DNA of 64,000 nucleotides from Pilosibacter fragilis (GCF_032490495.1 NZ_JAVYJB010000015.1:1-64000); one strand, 5' to 3'. Shown: positions 26,333 to 35,849, counted from the stretch's first letter. Translations and numbers: made by a program. The notes: a model not told the origin generated them from the sequence alone.

Positions 26333-28390
26333 ATGGAAGATTACGATATTATGACCAGAGAAGAGGCCGAAAAGAAGATGGAAGTGCTCCGGCAGATCTT
26401 CCCGATCGTCCGCCTTGTGCGTGGGTATACGGTGATGGATCTGAATGGAAAAACGGGAGCGATGGAAGGCCTGGACAAGATGGAGACAGCCCCTCCCTGC
26501 GAATGTTTTGCTTTCTGGCAGAAGAATGAACCATGCAGAAACTGCATCAGCCAGAGAATGATGGAAGAGCATGGCCAAACATCAAAGCTGGAATTTCTCG
26601 GCAGAGAGATGTACCAGGTGACGGCGAGATACGTGGAGATCGACGGCGAGCCGTATGTGATGGAGATGCTGCAGAAGCAGGACAGCCAGAACTTTATCGA
26701 TGAGGACGGATGCAAAAAGCTCATAGGAAGCCTGATGAAATATAACCATATGGTCTACATGGATGCCCTCACAGGAGTCTACAACCGCCGTTATTTTGAG
26801 GATGAGATAAAAAATAAGACCAACACAGCGGGAGTCGCTGTGATCGATATGGACTATCTGAAGGTCATTAACGATACATATGGACACCGGGCGGGTGACC
26901 ATGCCATTGAGATGATGGTCAACGTGATCCGACAGAATATCCGGAAGACGGACAGCCTGATCCGGTACGGCGGAGACGAATTCCTCCTGATCCTGCCAGA
27001 AATCAGCAAGGACAGCTTCAACGAAAAATTAAAAATGATCCAGGAAAAGATCCACGATACCGCTATTGCGGATTACGGAAATCTCCGCCTTTCTGTCAGC
27101 ATCGGAGGTGTGATCACCCGCGACGGCGAGAGTATCGAGGAGGCAGTTCTCAGGGCCGACCGCCTGATGTATTTCGCGAAAGACCAGAAAAACATGGTTA
27201 TCACGGAGGAAAAGACCGAGTATCTGGACGAGACGATGCAGGAATATTTAAGGACACAGACCATCAAGCCGAAGATCCTCATCGTCGACGATTCCGATAT
27301 GAACCGCGAGCTCCTGACAGAGATCCTGAAACAGGATTATGAGATCCTGGAGGCAGAAAACGGCGAAGCTGCCTTAAAGATGCTGGAGCAGTATGGAACA
27401 GGTAGCGCCCTTGTGATGCTGGACCTTGTGATGCCGAAGATGGATGGATTCCAGGTCCTGACGGTGATGAATGAGAGACGCCTGCTGGAGGATATTCCGG
27501 TCATCATGATCTCCAGCGAGGACTCCGGGAAATATATCAGTGAAGCTTACGGATTCGGTGTCAGCGACTATATCAGGAGACCATTTGACGCGAGAGTCGT
27601 ATACCAGCGCGTGTTAAATACGATCAAGCTGTACTCCAAACAGCGCCGCCAGCTCCGCCTTGTAACATCCCAGATCCGGGAAAAAGAGCGCAGCAACCGT
27701 ATTATGATCGGTATTTTAAGCCAGATTGTTGAATTCCGAAACAGCGAGAGCGGACCACATGTCATTCACCTGAATATCGTATCGAGACTGCTTTTAGAGC
27801 AGCTGATCAAAAAGAAAAACAAATACCATCTTTCCTGGCAGGAGATCGGTCTGATCGCTACGGCGTCGGCGCTCCATGACATCGGAAAGATCAATATCGA
27901 TGAGAAGATATTAAACAAACCTGGTAAATTAACAAAAGAGGAATTTGAGATCATGAAGACCCACACGACCATTGGTGCGGCCATGATCGGAAACGTTGAT
28001 CTGTACCACAGTGAGCGCCTTGTACAGCTTGCTTACGAGATCTGCAGATGGCACCATGAGCGCTGGGACGGAAAGGGTTATCCGGATGGCTTGAAGGGAG
28101 ACGAGATCCCGATCTCCGCCCAAGTCGTATCCGTGGCGGACGTCTACGATGCCCTGGTCAGCGAGCGTGTCTACAAAAAAGCATATCCGCATGAGGTAGC
28201 GATCCAGATGATCTTAAACGGAGAATGCGGGAACTTCAACCCATTGATTTTAGAGTGTATGCTGGATATCCAGGATGAGATCCGCCGGAAGATCAGCGTT
28301 ACGAGCACGGAGGACTTCGTAAGGGACGCGGATGCGCAGGAAAACATGGATATTGCCAACATGCAGTTAAATCCGCTGATGATGGAGTAA
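26333..28390 (+). CDS. GGDEF-REC-HD-GYP cyclic-di-GMP regulator
   Basis: A 685-aa cytosolic protein. Residues 1-130 form a PAS-like sensor with a Cys cluster (C56, C58, C68, C71). The GGDEF domain is at 140-290, with active-site YGGDEF at 212-217 and an inhibitory I-site RKTD five residues before it. The REC domain is at 313-430, with phospho-acceptor Asp364 in MLDLVMPKMDG. HD-GYP is at about 450-640, with the HD pair at 515-516 (SALHDIGKI) and HHERWDGKGYPDG at 574. All catalytic residues are present, so it could both make and break c-di-GMP, with phosphorylation and the Cys site setting the balance. GGGGAGGA lies before the ATG. A second GGDEF gene follows. Confidence 0.92.
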   Translation: MEDYDIMTREEAEKKMEVLRQIFPIVRLVRGYTVMDLNGKTGAMEGLDKMETAPPCECFAFWQKNEPCRNCISQRMMEEHGQTSKLEFLGREMYQVTARYVEIDGEPYVMEMLQKQDSQNFIDEDGCKKLIGSLMKYNHMVYMDALTGVYNRRYFEDEIKNKTNTAGVAVIDMDYLKVINDTYGHRAGDHAIEMMVNVIRQNIRKTDSLIRYGGDEFLLILPEISKDSFNEKLKMIQEKIHDTAIADYGNLRLSVSIGGVITRDGESIEEAVLRADRLMYFAKDQKNMVITEEKTEYLDETMQEYLRTQTIKPKILIVDDSDMNRELLTEILKQDYEILEAENGEAALKMLEQYGTGSALVMLDLVMPKMDGFQVLTVMNERRLLEDIPVIMISSEDSGKYISEAYGFGVSDYIRRPFDARVVYQRVLNTIKLYSKQRRQLRLVTSQIREKERSNRIMIGILSQIVEFRNSESGPHVIHLNIVSRLLLEQLIKKKNKYHLSWQEIGLIATASALHDIGKINIDEKILNKPGKLTKEEFEIMKTHTTIGAAMIGNVDLYHSERLVQLAYEICRWHHERWDGKGYPDGLKGDEIPISAQVVSVADVYDALVSERVYKKAYPHEVAIQMILNGECGNFNPLILECMLDIQDEIRRKISVTSTEDFVRDADAQENMDIANMQLNPLMME

Positions 28391-28480
28391 AAAAGTAACT
28401 GGCCGGATACTGAGAAGCAGATCCAGCCGGAGCAGGGCAGGTGGCAAGTGTGAAAAAAACAACTTTGTTAAAAAATTATC

Positions 28481-28489
28481 GGGGGGGGG
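28481..28489 (+). promoter_or_regulatory. homopolymer G9 ribosome-binding site
   Basis: Nine consecutive G end seven nt before the ATG of the next gene. No other Shine-Dalgarno is present, so this run must serve as the ribosome site. G runs of this length are prone to slippage. Confidence 0.65.
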
Positions 28490-28496
28490 TATTCCA

Positions 28497-29798
28497 ATGA
28501 ATATAGCCCAGGAAATTTATGAATCTATCCAGGAATTATATCAGGAGATCATCAAAGTTGACCTGAAGACGGGAAAAGCGACAATCCTCCACAGCATCAC
28601 GGATCCTTCAGACCGCGGAAAAGAATGTATCTGGGACAGCCAGTTAGAGAAATACATGAAAAATAAGATCCAACCGTCGGATCACGAGAGGATGAGAGAC
28701 AACTTTTGCCTGCGGCATCTGAGAAATGAATGCGAAAAGGGCAAAGGTCTGTTCTCCAACAACTTTTCGACGATGAACGGGAAACTGCCGGATAACCATG
28801 TTACGGTGCTGGCGTTCGCGCCGGGAAACGACAGTCAGGAAAAGGTTTATATCCTGCTGCGCAAGGCCGGACAGGAATACTTTATGTGGTCCATCGCGAA
28901 TCAGTATGTATCATCGACCTGCGATTATTTTATTTATCTGGACGCGAAGCATAACAGCTACCAGATGTTCAGCAGCCGGGCGGGAACCCCGCTTCCTCCG
29001 GTGATATGCAATGATTACGAAGGATCCAAGATCGAATACGTGAGGAAATATGTGGTGGAGGAAGATCAGGAGATGGTGATGCGTGAGATGCAGATATCCC
29101 GGATCCAGGAGGTCCTGGAACACAACGAGGTCCACAGCTTCACCTGCGGGATTATGGAGCACGGAGGCTACAAGAGAAAGCGCCTGGACTACCGCTATTA
29201 CGATAAAGAATGCCAGATGATCCTGTTCTCCAGGACAGACGTGACGAACGTCTATCTCGAGGAGCAGAAGAAGAGCCAGAGGATGGAGGAGCTGCTCTTA
29301 AAAGCCCAGACAGACCCACTCACGAAGATCTGCAACTTCCAGGCGACCTTTGACGCCATCAGCGAGAAGCTGACGGATACGGATGACAATTACGCGTTCT
29401 GCTTCGTGGATCTCGACAATTTCAAACAGATCAACGATACCATGGGTCATCTGGCCGGGGATGAGGTCCTTCGCCAGGTGGCGGACGTTTTAAAGGACGT
29501 GGCGGGCCCGGAGAATCTCGTGGGCCGTGTCGGCGGGGACGAGTTTGTCGTATTTGTAAAGACGGAGCAGGACCGCGCCAGGGAGACCGCGGAAAAGATC
29601 CTCGCGGGGATCCAGAACATTACCGTAGAAGGAAGAAACAGTACAAGGATCTCCGGCAGTGTCGGGATCGCCATTGCGCCGCGGGACGGCAGAGACTATT
29701 ACGCCCTCTTAAAACGGGCGGATGCCTGTCTCTACCAGGCAAAATCAGAAGGAAAAGATCGCTGGTACGGCGAGAAGGAAGGACAGGAGAATATATAA
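28497..29798 (+). CDS. diguanylate cyclase (PAS-like sensor + GGDEF)
   Basis: A 433-aa protein. The first 270 residues resemble a tandem PAS-type sensor (for example YFIYLDAKHNSYQMF and a later segment ending LFSRTDVTNVYLEEQKK). The GGDEF domain follows: TDPLTKICNF at the start, FVDLDNFKQINDTMGHLAGD, and the active-site RVGGDEFVVF near residue 346. No RxxD inhibitory site precedes the GGDEF motif. There are no membrane segments. It probably makes c-di-GMP and lies 106 bp after the bifunctional regulator. Confidence 0.9.
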   Translation: MNIAQEIYESIQELYQEIIKVDLKTGKATILHSITDPSDRGKECIWDSQLEKYMKNKIQPSDHERMRDNFCLRHLRNECEKGKGLFSNNFSTMNGKLPDNHVTVLAFAPGNDSQEKVYILLRKAGQEYFMWSIANQYVSSTCDYFIYLDAKHNSYQMFSSRAGTPLPPVICNDYEGSKIEYVRKYVVEEDQEMVMREMQISRIQEVLEHNEVHSFTCGIMEHGGYKRKRLDYRYYDKECQMILFSRTDVTNVYLEEQKKSQRMEELLLKAQTDPLTKICNFQATFDAISEKLTDTDDNYAFCFVDLDNFKQINDTMGHLAGDEVLRQVADVLKDVAGPENLVGRVGGDEFVVFVKTEQDRARETAEKILAGIQNITVEGRNSTRISGSVGIAIAPRDGRDYYALLKRADACLYQAKSEGKDRWYGEKEGQENI

Positions 29799-29800
29799 AG

Positions 29801-29843
29801 AAACGCCCCAGGGCAGCCGGGAAAGCTGCTCTGGGGCGTTTTT
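29801..29843 (+). terminator. terminator after the diguanylate cyclase gene
   Basis: AACGCCCCAGGGCAGC and its near-perfect complement (one bulge) form a stem of about 15 bp followed by TTTTT, directly after the stop codon. Confidence 0.9.
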
Positions 29844-29851
29844 GCGGTGCG

Positions 29852-30725
29852 TTACAGATCATACCGCATCCGGAAGCGTTCCAGAAGCGTCAGATTCTTA
29901 CGGCTGGACCGGATCATCGTCAGGAACCGGTATAGGAGCCGCAGCTCATATTCCTTCAGCTCCTCACCACCGTAATAGTATTTCTCCATCAGCTCATTCA
30001 CACGGGTGTAAAGTCCCGGCTCGTAATCCAGAAGGATCCTGGAGAGCCGCGCTTCCGTCTCGCCGCAGTTCCAGAATGCCTAAAAGCCGCCGCTCCGTGA
30101 TCAGATGGCGGAATTCCAGGAGGACGATGCCGATTCCCTTGAAAAGGAGAACGACCAGCAGGATGCCCCACAGGATGTTTACGGCGGTCTTTAACTGGTC
30201 GATGACCTCGGAGTCCGGACGTTTTCCGGCGTGCAGGGAATCCGGGGCATCCACTTCCTCGCCGCTGTCCTCCAGAGCCGCTGTCCTCTGGATATCACCG
30301 GGAACCTGTGCCATCTGTAAGAGCGCGTAGGTATCATAATAGAATCCGGGTGTCACATCCACCGGGATCCAGCCCATGCCGTCCATGTAGACCTCTACCC
30401 ACGCGTGGGCATCGGAGAAGGTGAGCTGTACATCCCTGCCGCCCGCGGCCTCGATAGCGCGGCTGCTTAAAAAGTAACCTTCCGCGTAACGCGCCGGGAT
30501 ATCGCAAGGACATCAAGTCCCTCCGGCGCGGAAGACAGCCGCTGCAGAAAAGCGGCATAGCAGTTATTATCATGGGTCGGATCCCAGCCTGCGGAGGCAG
30601 AGACGGTAAGCCCGTCCGGGACAGGAACACGGTCCAACGGATAAAAGACATAACGCCCCGGTCCTGCCGGAGTAAACCAGTTCCCAAGCGGTTCGCCGCC
30701 TTCAGCCAGGGAAGATGGAATTCAG
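29852..30725 (-). pseudogene. transglutaminase-domain membrane protein, frameshifted remnant
   Basis: Reading the minus strand across three frames restores one protein. The stretch ending APEGLDVLA (about 30690-30515) switches frame to ARYAEGYFLSSRAIEAAGG and SDAHAWVEVYMDGMGWIPVD (30510-30360), which carries the transglutaminase catalytic His and the following Trp. It then passes through a membrane segment (LWGILLVVLLFKGIGIVL). A second frameshift near 30080 leads to NCGETEARLSRILLDYEPG and a normal-looking C-terminus (MRYDL) with a stop at 29852. The usual GYC catalytic-Cys motif is not seen, so part is also deleted. Family members are membrane proteins with periplasm-facing or external protease-like domains. 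Confidence 0.8.
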
Positions 30726-31630
30726 GGTATCGGGGCTGCCCCATTCATCCTTGTGATCAAGATAATACTGCTGCATCTGATTAAAAAAGCAGATGCCATC
30801 CCCGGCCTTTTCCTCAATTGTCTTCTTAAACAGGTTCCAGATCTGGTCTGCCAGGTGGTAGAGGTCGAATGGCTTATTTTCAAGCTCGATCTTACCGACC
30901 TCAATCCGGGACATATCGAGAACTTCGTTGATAACGGTCAGAAGGAACTCGGAAAGCTGCTCTGCCTTCACGATATAGTCCTCGGTGCTGTGCCCGTGAA
31001 GCTGGCGGTGCGCCAGGTTCAGCATACCGATAATTCCGTTTAACGGAGTACGGATCTCATGGGACATCTCTGAGAGGTAAGCGGATTTCGACTGGCTTAC
31101 GTTCTCGGCGGCCTCGAGATCTGCCCGCATCTCATCAAGCTGTCTCTTTTCCTCCGTGATATCCCGGAAGTGGAACAGGTCTATCCCGTCTTTCCTTGTC
31201 ACAGAAAGGCGGTAGCAGGCATCCATCCCGAGCGGTTCGATATCCATCAGGATCGGATGTTTTCCGTCCCACGCGTTATATTCTTTCCGAAGCCGCTTTG
31301 CCTGTTCCTCAGGAAGCTTCGGGGCAAGGCAGAGAACGTCGTTCTTAAAATGTTCCTTCGTAAGACCGAACTGCCGTTCAAAATCCTTTGTCACATAGAG
31401 TGGAAAAAGGTCCGAAGGGCGGAGAAGAAAACAGGGGTCATCCACGAGGTCAAACCCGTTAAGACTCCCCTTGTCGTCAAGACTTGTTAAAATTTAACCT
31501 GCGCCAGGACAGACGCAGATGAAGAAAAACGATCAGCAGGCACGCCGCGACCAGCAATTCTGCAAAAAAACAGAAATATCAATACCTTGTGTTCCCCCAG
31601 CCACGCGAGCTGAAACGCAATCTTTTCCAT
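30702..31630 (-). pseudogene. hybrid sensor histidine kinase, truncated and frameshifted
   Basis: An ATG at 31630 opens a membrane segment (MEKIAFQLAWLGEHKVLIFL), and a frameshift near 31560 leads into AELLVAACLLIVFLHLRLSW. After a further break the main frame (31445-30810) gives a PAS-like region and a HisKA domain with the phospho-acceptor SHEIRTPLNGIIGML. The ATPase (HATPase_c) and receiver domains that should follow are missing. The last 35 codons run into unrelated sequence next to the transglutaminase remnant, which suggests a deletion join. The separate Hpt gene lies just upstream on the same strand. Confidence 0.8.
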
Positions 31631-31684
31631 ATTCTATCCCCAATGTAAATTTGTAGCCGGTTACTTCCGATCCGCCGTCATTGC

Positions 31685-32044
31685 CTACTGCGGATCGAGC
31701 TTTTCAATCGCCTGGATCGTGCGGTCATATTCCTCATGGACGCGTGCGAAAAGTGATTTGCTCTCATCGTCCAGAGTATTGTTTCCGCGGAGCTTTTCGG
31801 TCAGATCGGAGCTGGCATCAAATAAAGCAGTAAATCCGAGGTTCAGGCAGATCCCCTTCAAAGTGTGGGATGCGCGGAACGCCTCCGCGCCGTCACCGCT
31901 CTCAATCGCGGCCTGCAGCTGCCCAAAACTCGGATCATTTAAAAATTTCAACGCGAACTTCCTGACAAGACTCTCCGAAACGAGTCTCCCGGTAACTCCC
32001 TCATAATCGCCGCACATCATTTCGTAGCATTCTCTTAATGTCAT
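31685..32044 (-). CDS. Hpt-domain phosphotransfer protein
   Basis: A 119-aa four-helix-bundle phosphotransfer protein with the conserved RASHTLKGICLNLGF motif; its His is the phospho-acceptor near residue 57. Such proteins relay phosphate between hybrid kinases and receivers, here perhaps the decayed kinase downstream or the REC domain of the 26.3-kb regulator (inference). I start at the ATG at 32044, since GGGG lies seven to ten nt before it; an ATG seven codons upstream has no site. The gene appears intact although its kinase neighbour is broken. Confidence 0.85.
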   Translation of the reverse strand: MTLRECYEMMCGDYEGVTGRLVSESLVRKFALKFLNDPSFGQLQAAIESGDGAEAFRASHTLKGICLNLGFTALFDASSDLTEKLRGNNTLDDESKSLFARVHEEYDRTIQAIEKLDPQ

Positions 32045-32317
32045 ATGTATGGTCCCCTTTTGCAAGTGTGTTGTTTCATATATTTATATATAGATGGTTT
32101 TATTATAACTTTCAAAGGATAAAACTTCAACCGGATAATGGGGGGATCAGGGTTGTTTCATGAAGACCATGTGCCAACGATTCCTGCTTTCAGCAGTCTC
32201 GATCATGCTACATACACCGCTGAAGTGCATTGGTATACTTGCTTACTCTGAAAAAAAGTGCAAATTATCCCTATCTCCTTTACAGTACCTTTTTTCAGAG
32301 GTATTCTTTATACATAG

Positions 32318-33402
32318 TCAATACAGACCGGCTATGCCTTTAAACACATACTGTTCCCGCAAATCTGCATTGTCACAAAAACAGTCCATCATCTCTGTCA
32401 TTATATTTGTGATACCTGTCTCGTGCATTGCCAGGCGCAGGATGTTATATGCATATTTTCTGATGAGCGCCAGATTATTTCGGGATTTTTTGGCAGGTGA
32501 GCGATCTTCCCTGAATGTGTTGTCCAACACATGATGGAGCCGGTTCTCTATTGACCAGTGCATTCTTTTTATGCTGCCCAGTTCCTCTGCGGTAAGAATA
32601 AGGTCTGATATCAGTGCGGTACACGGAATATCCTTTCCGGCCCCTTCTTCCGCATTACAGGTTCTGGAATTTCGCCTTTTTTCTTTTTAGCAGCTTCCGC
32701 TTCCAGTTTGTCCATGAACGTATGGATCTCCTCATAAGCCTCTGGTTGGTTTTTCTTTACGGTAAGCACAAAATGTCCTTCCTGTTCATGGATCTGTTCC
32801 ATGATTGCGGTCTGCGTTCCAATCGCATCAATCGTTATGATACTTCCACTGATATCCAGAAGATTCAATAATTCAGGAATCATCGCAATCTCATTCGTCT
32901 TTGAATCTACAGGAAGCTGTGCAGGCAGCAATCCCCGGACAGTTTCCACTACATTCAAAATCATTGGAGTTGCCGCACATTTTGTCTTTTCCGTTGCGCC
33001 GCAGAGTGCTTTCCCGTCAATCGCAAGATGGGTATTCTTCGAGTCCACGATCTCTCCAATCCATTCCATAAAAGCACACAAGGCTAATTCCTCATCAATT
33101 CCGCTCAGCATCCGACTAATCGTGGAAGGCGAGGCGATCCCGTATTTCAATTCCATATGTTTCCGCAGCCATTCCAGGTTGTTCTTGCACCAGTTAAGAC
33201 TCCTGCGGATCGTTGTCCTGCCACAAAGAAATCCGATTGTGACACATACCAGCATTTCTGCCAGATCGTGTCTTTTCTCTCTGTCGCATCGATAATCCGG
33301 GATCTGCCTGAAATAATGAATCAGTTTTTCTGTCAGAAATGGTTTTTCAGCACATTTCCAGAGCCACCTGTATTTTCTCCAGAAGTTCCTGCTGTTCCTC
33401 AT
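32318..33402 (-). pseudogene. ISAs1-type transposase, deleted and frameshifted
   Basis: The first part (33402-32611) reads FRQIPDYRCDREKRHDLAEM, then SPSTISRMLSG, then HLAIDGKALCGATEKTK, then IITIDAIGTQTAIMEQIHEQ, then FVLTVKKNQPEAYEEI. These are the ISAs1 order and catalytic Asp-containing motifs. It ends early at 32611. The C-terminus resumes in another frame as TAEELGSIKRMHWSIENRLH (from about 32620 to 32318), carrying the catalytic Glu. A stretch of perhaps 70 residues is missing at the join. The product should be inactive. Confidence 0.85.
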
Positions 33403-33927
33403 TCACTTTTGAAATGATTTCCGTTTTATCCAGACATACTAAATAGATGGTCTCTAACTTGCGCAGTTCTTCCAGACCCACGCCCCATTTTTTATATATT
33501 CTGCGGGACAGGGACGATATTTGAGCTGCAAACTGATAACGAAAATCTGATTCGTTTTTCATCGTTCGTTTTTTCTGGATATAAGAAGTTGGAGATTGCC
33601 TTAAAAGAATAATGGAGAGCACATCTTCCCAATCATCCCCTAAGGGTTTTTTCCAGTCATCCGGGCACAATTCCCAGACAGCTTTTGAAAACCCGTATTC
33701 CCATACTTCTGCATCTGTTAAAGATACCTTCCTTTTGTTGCTTTGTATTACCCCCTCCGGAGTAATAATGCCGATATAAGTATCGACTGGCTGCGGATAT
33801 TTTTTTCCTTTTACACGCCGGGATGTTCTTTTATAAAGATAATAAGAATCCCCCTTTTTTTCACGGTAGTCCCTTTTACGCGATGTTTTTGAACCCATTC
33901 CGGATATTTTTTCTCAGTTACTGGCAT
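33347..33927 (-). pseudogene. IS companion ORF with A7 frameshift (or programmed -1 slip)
   Basis: A good start exists at 33927 (GGGAGGG before ATG), giving MPVTEKKYPEWVQKHRVKGT. This frame meets a run of seven A at about 33855. The rest of the protein (KGDSYYLYKRTSRRVKGKKY onward, to the stop at 33347) lies in the -1 frame. The motif A-AAA-AAG is a classic slippery site, so either one A was lost or the ORF uses programmed frameshifting. The 190-residue product is basic at first and helical later, and matches no family I know. It overlaps the transposase start. Confidence 0.65.
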
Positions 33928-34178
33928 AATGCCCTCCCTTCCGTATAGATATAGCATACCTATACTGTATAGACGTTATACCTCTACTTGAACAAAAAGT
34001 CGAGGGTTATACACGCTTATGTATAGCATGTATAACCCTCGATGAAATCTGACCTTTTTAGACTTTTAAAATATCTTCATGAAACAACCCTGTGGGGGGA
34101 TTTCCAAGAATATCCGGCAAAAGATTACTATACACGGTTCCTGAATTGAAACATCAGCCAAAACTCACAAATCACAGA

Positions 34179-34817
34179 TCAGAGGAACACGGAGGCGAAA
34201 AAACATTGGTCCGCATACCGGAACGTGACGACCCCGTGATAATGTTCCGCGATCGAGCGGACCGAGGCGGTTCCGGTTCCAAACCCGTCATGCTTCGTCG
34301 AGAGAAAACGTCCGTTTTCCTCCACCGGGGCGGAGGAGCAGGAATTATCGACCGTCAGGGCAAGGTGGCTGTTCTCCTCCTTCGCGCGGAGCCGGATAAA
34401 CGGGTTGCTGCCGGTATATTCCCGGCAGGCATCTAGGGCATTTTCGAGAAGATTCCCGAGGACCGAGCAGAACTCTGCCTCATTCATGGAAAGCTTCTGC
34501 GGGACTGCCATGCTGACGGAAATATCGACACCGGATTTCCTCGCCTCATCGACATAATAGTTGACCATCGTATTTACCGCGTAATTCTCGCACCAGGTAC
34601 AGAACGTATCCGGCGGGAGCATCTGACGGTACTGTGCAATGTACGCCTTCAGCTCCTCCGTCTTCCCGCTGTTTAAATAGTGGTCGATCACATTCAGGTG
34701 CTGGCGGAGATCATGTCTCGCCTGTCGGACGCTCTCGATGTGACGGCTTAACTGCTGGTACTGTGCCTTCTGCATTGCAAGAAGCGTCTCCTGGTGGGCG
34801 GCCCGCTCCTTTATGGA
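34179..34817 (-). pseudogene. GHKL sensor histidine kinase (AgrC/VirS type), 5'-truncated
   Basis: The readable part (about 212 residues) starts in the signalling helix (QYQQLSRHIESVRQARHDLR), with the phospho-acceptor His in RHDLRQHLNVIDHYL. It continues through FCSVLGNLLENALDACRE (N box) and DGFGTGTASVRSIAEHYHG (G box), and ends normally. The sensor membrane domain is missing; the frame upstream runs antisense into the pilin gene start. Remnant of a peptide-sensing kinase, no regulator gene nearby. Confidence 0.8.
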
Positions 34818-34833
34818 AAGGGGGTGTGGCGAT

Positions 34834-35658
34834 ATGGAAAAACAGATGAGTATGAAGAAAAGCAGACGATTACCTGGAATGATATTTCTTCTTGCATTGC
34901 TGATGACGATCATGATTCCGTTTGCGGCATTTGCGGAAGAGTTCAGCTGTACTGTAAACCTTCCGGTGAAGGTACAGATAGATGGAAAGAACCCGCCGTC
35001 ACTGGACTATAAGTTCAAGATCGAGGCGGAAAACAATGCGCCGCTTCCGGAGGTGACTGAGGTCACCGTGAATGCTGCAGAAACCGGAACAGTGGAATTC
35101 GGCCCGATCACTTACAAGCGCCCGGGCAACTACATCTACCGCATTACGCAGATTACGGATAATCGGTTGAATCTCACTTATGACAGCCGTACCTATGCTG
35201 TGACGGTTCAGATTTTAAGAAGCGAGGACAATACGCTTCATGCGGAGATCGTTGCCAGCACAGGAAGCGCAGACGGCAGCAAGGCCAGCGAGATCGTATT
35301 TGCGAACAAATATAGCAGACCGAGCTCCGGCGGAAGCGGCAGTGATGACAATTATGATCCGAGTCCTAGACCACCGCGTAAACCAGACGGTAACTCTAAC
35401 GGCTCTCCGACACCGGTCAACGCGCCGAGCGCTGTTTCACCGGCTGAGAACACAAAGATTACTCCGCCAAACCCGGAATTCCCGGAGGCAAGTTCTGTAG
35501 CTGACGCACAGAACACAAGAAAACTCTCTGCCGGAAACCCGGCAACCGGTGACACCACGCACAGAGTCCTCTGGATCATGTTGAGCGTTGGTTCCGGTGT
35601 TCTTCTCCTCGCATTGATCCTGTGGAAACGCAGATCGGACGGGGCGGAAGAGAAGTAA
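34834..35658 (+). CDS. pilin isopeptide-domain cell-wall protein with NPATG sorting signal
   Basis: A 274-aa secreted protein. The signal peptide ends near residue 34 (MIPFAAFAEE). A Spy0128/FctA-like pilin isopeptide-linkage domain spans about 38-160 (GPITYKRPGNYIYRITQITD, and SEIVFANKY at the end). A Pro/Ser/Asn-rich stalk follows. The C-terminus is a sortase signal NPATGD, a hydrophobic stretch (ILWIMLSVGSG region, VLLLALILW) and basic KRRSDGAEEK. GGGGG lies eight nt before the chosen ATG. It probably is a minor surface or pilus protein; no sortase or major pilin gene is in view. Confidence 0.85.
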   Translation: MEKQMSMKKSRRLPGMIFLLALLMTIMIPFAAFAEEFSCTVNLPVKVQIDGKNPPSLDYKFKIEAENNAPLPEVTEVTVNAAETGTVEFGPITYKRPGNYIYRITQITDNRLNLTYDSRTYAVTVQILRSEDNTLHAEIVASTGSADGSKASEIVFANKYSRPSSGGSGSDDNYDPSPRPPRKPDGNSNGSPTPVNAPSAVSPAENTKITPPNPEFPEASSVADAQNTRKLSAGNPATGDTTHRVLWIMLSVGSGVLLLALILWKRRSDGAEEK

Positions 35659-35678
35659 ATTTCAGATCAGAACAGATG

Positions 35679-35722
35679 GCTTCCACCGTGCGGGAGAGAT
35701 CCTGCAGGGTGGGAGCTTTTTT
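35679..35722 (+). terminator. terminator after the pilin-like gene
   Basis: GCTTCCACC and GGTGGGAGC (one G-T pair) enclose a 20-nt loop containing CGGGAGAGATCCTG, followed by TTTTTT. Confidence 0.85.
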
Positions 35723-35746
35723 GTGGATGTTTTTTCATGTCAGATA

Positions 35747-35774
35747 TTGACAAAATGGCGACATATGGTAAAAT
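35747..35774 (+). promoter_or_regulatory. promoter of the riboswitch/CAP leader
   Basis: TTGACA (35747-35752), 16-nt spacer, TAAAAT (35769-35774). Transcription would start near 35781, giving a leader of about 320 nt before the CAP gene. Confidence 0.65.
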
Positions 35775-35805
35775 GATAGCCAGTTGCGACTTACGATGAT
35801 TCATC

Positions 35806-35849
35806 AAGAGTGTTGTTTTGCTATACAAAAACAACACTCTTTTATTTTT
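35806..35849 (+). terminator. first leader terminator
   Basis: AAGAGTGTTGTTTT and AAAAACAACACTCTT make a strong stem followed by TTATTTTT. It follows the sequence AGCCAGTTGC (35779-35788), which matches the tail of the c-di-GMP aptamer found 220 bp downstream. Confidence 0.75.

Larger units (their letters stand above)
32148..34092. mobile_element. ISAs1-like insertion sequence, 1,945 bp, with target duplication
   Basis: Inverted ends CAGGGTTGTTTCATGAAGA at 32148-32166 and its exact complement at 34074-34092 (19 bp, no mismatch) are flanked by the 9-bp direct repeat TGGGGGGAT (32139-32147 and 34093-34101). Inside are a transposase gene of the ISAs1 type and an upstream companion ORF, both broken. 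A 1.9-kb length exceeds the usual 1.2-1.3 kb of ISAs1 because of the companion ORF. The intact ends and duplication point to a fairly recent insertion. Confidence 0.9.
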
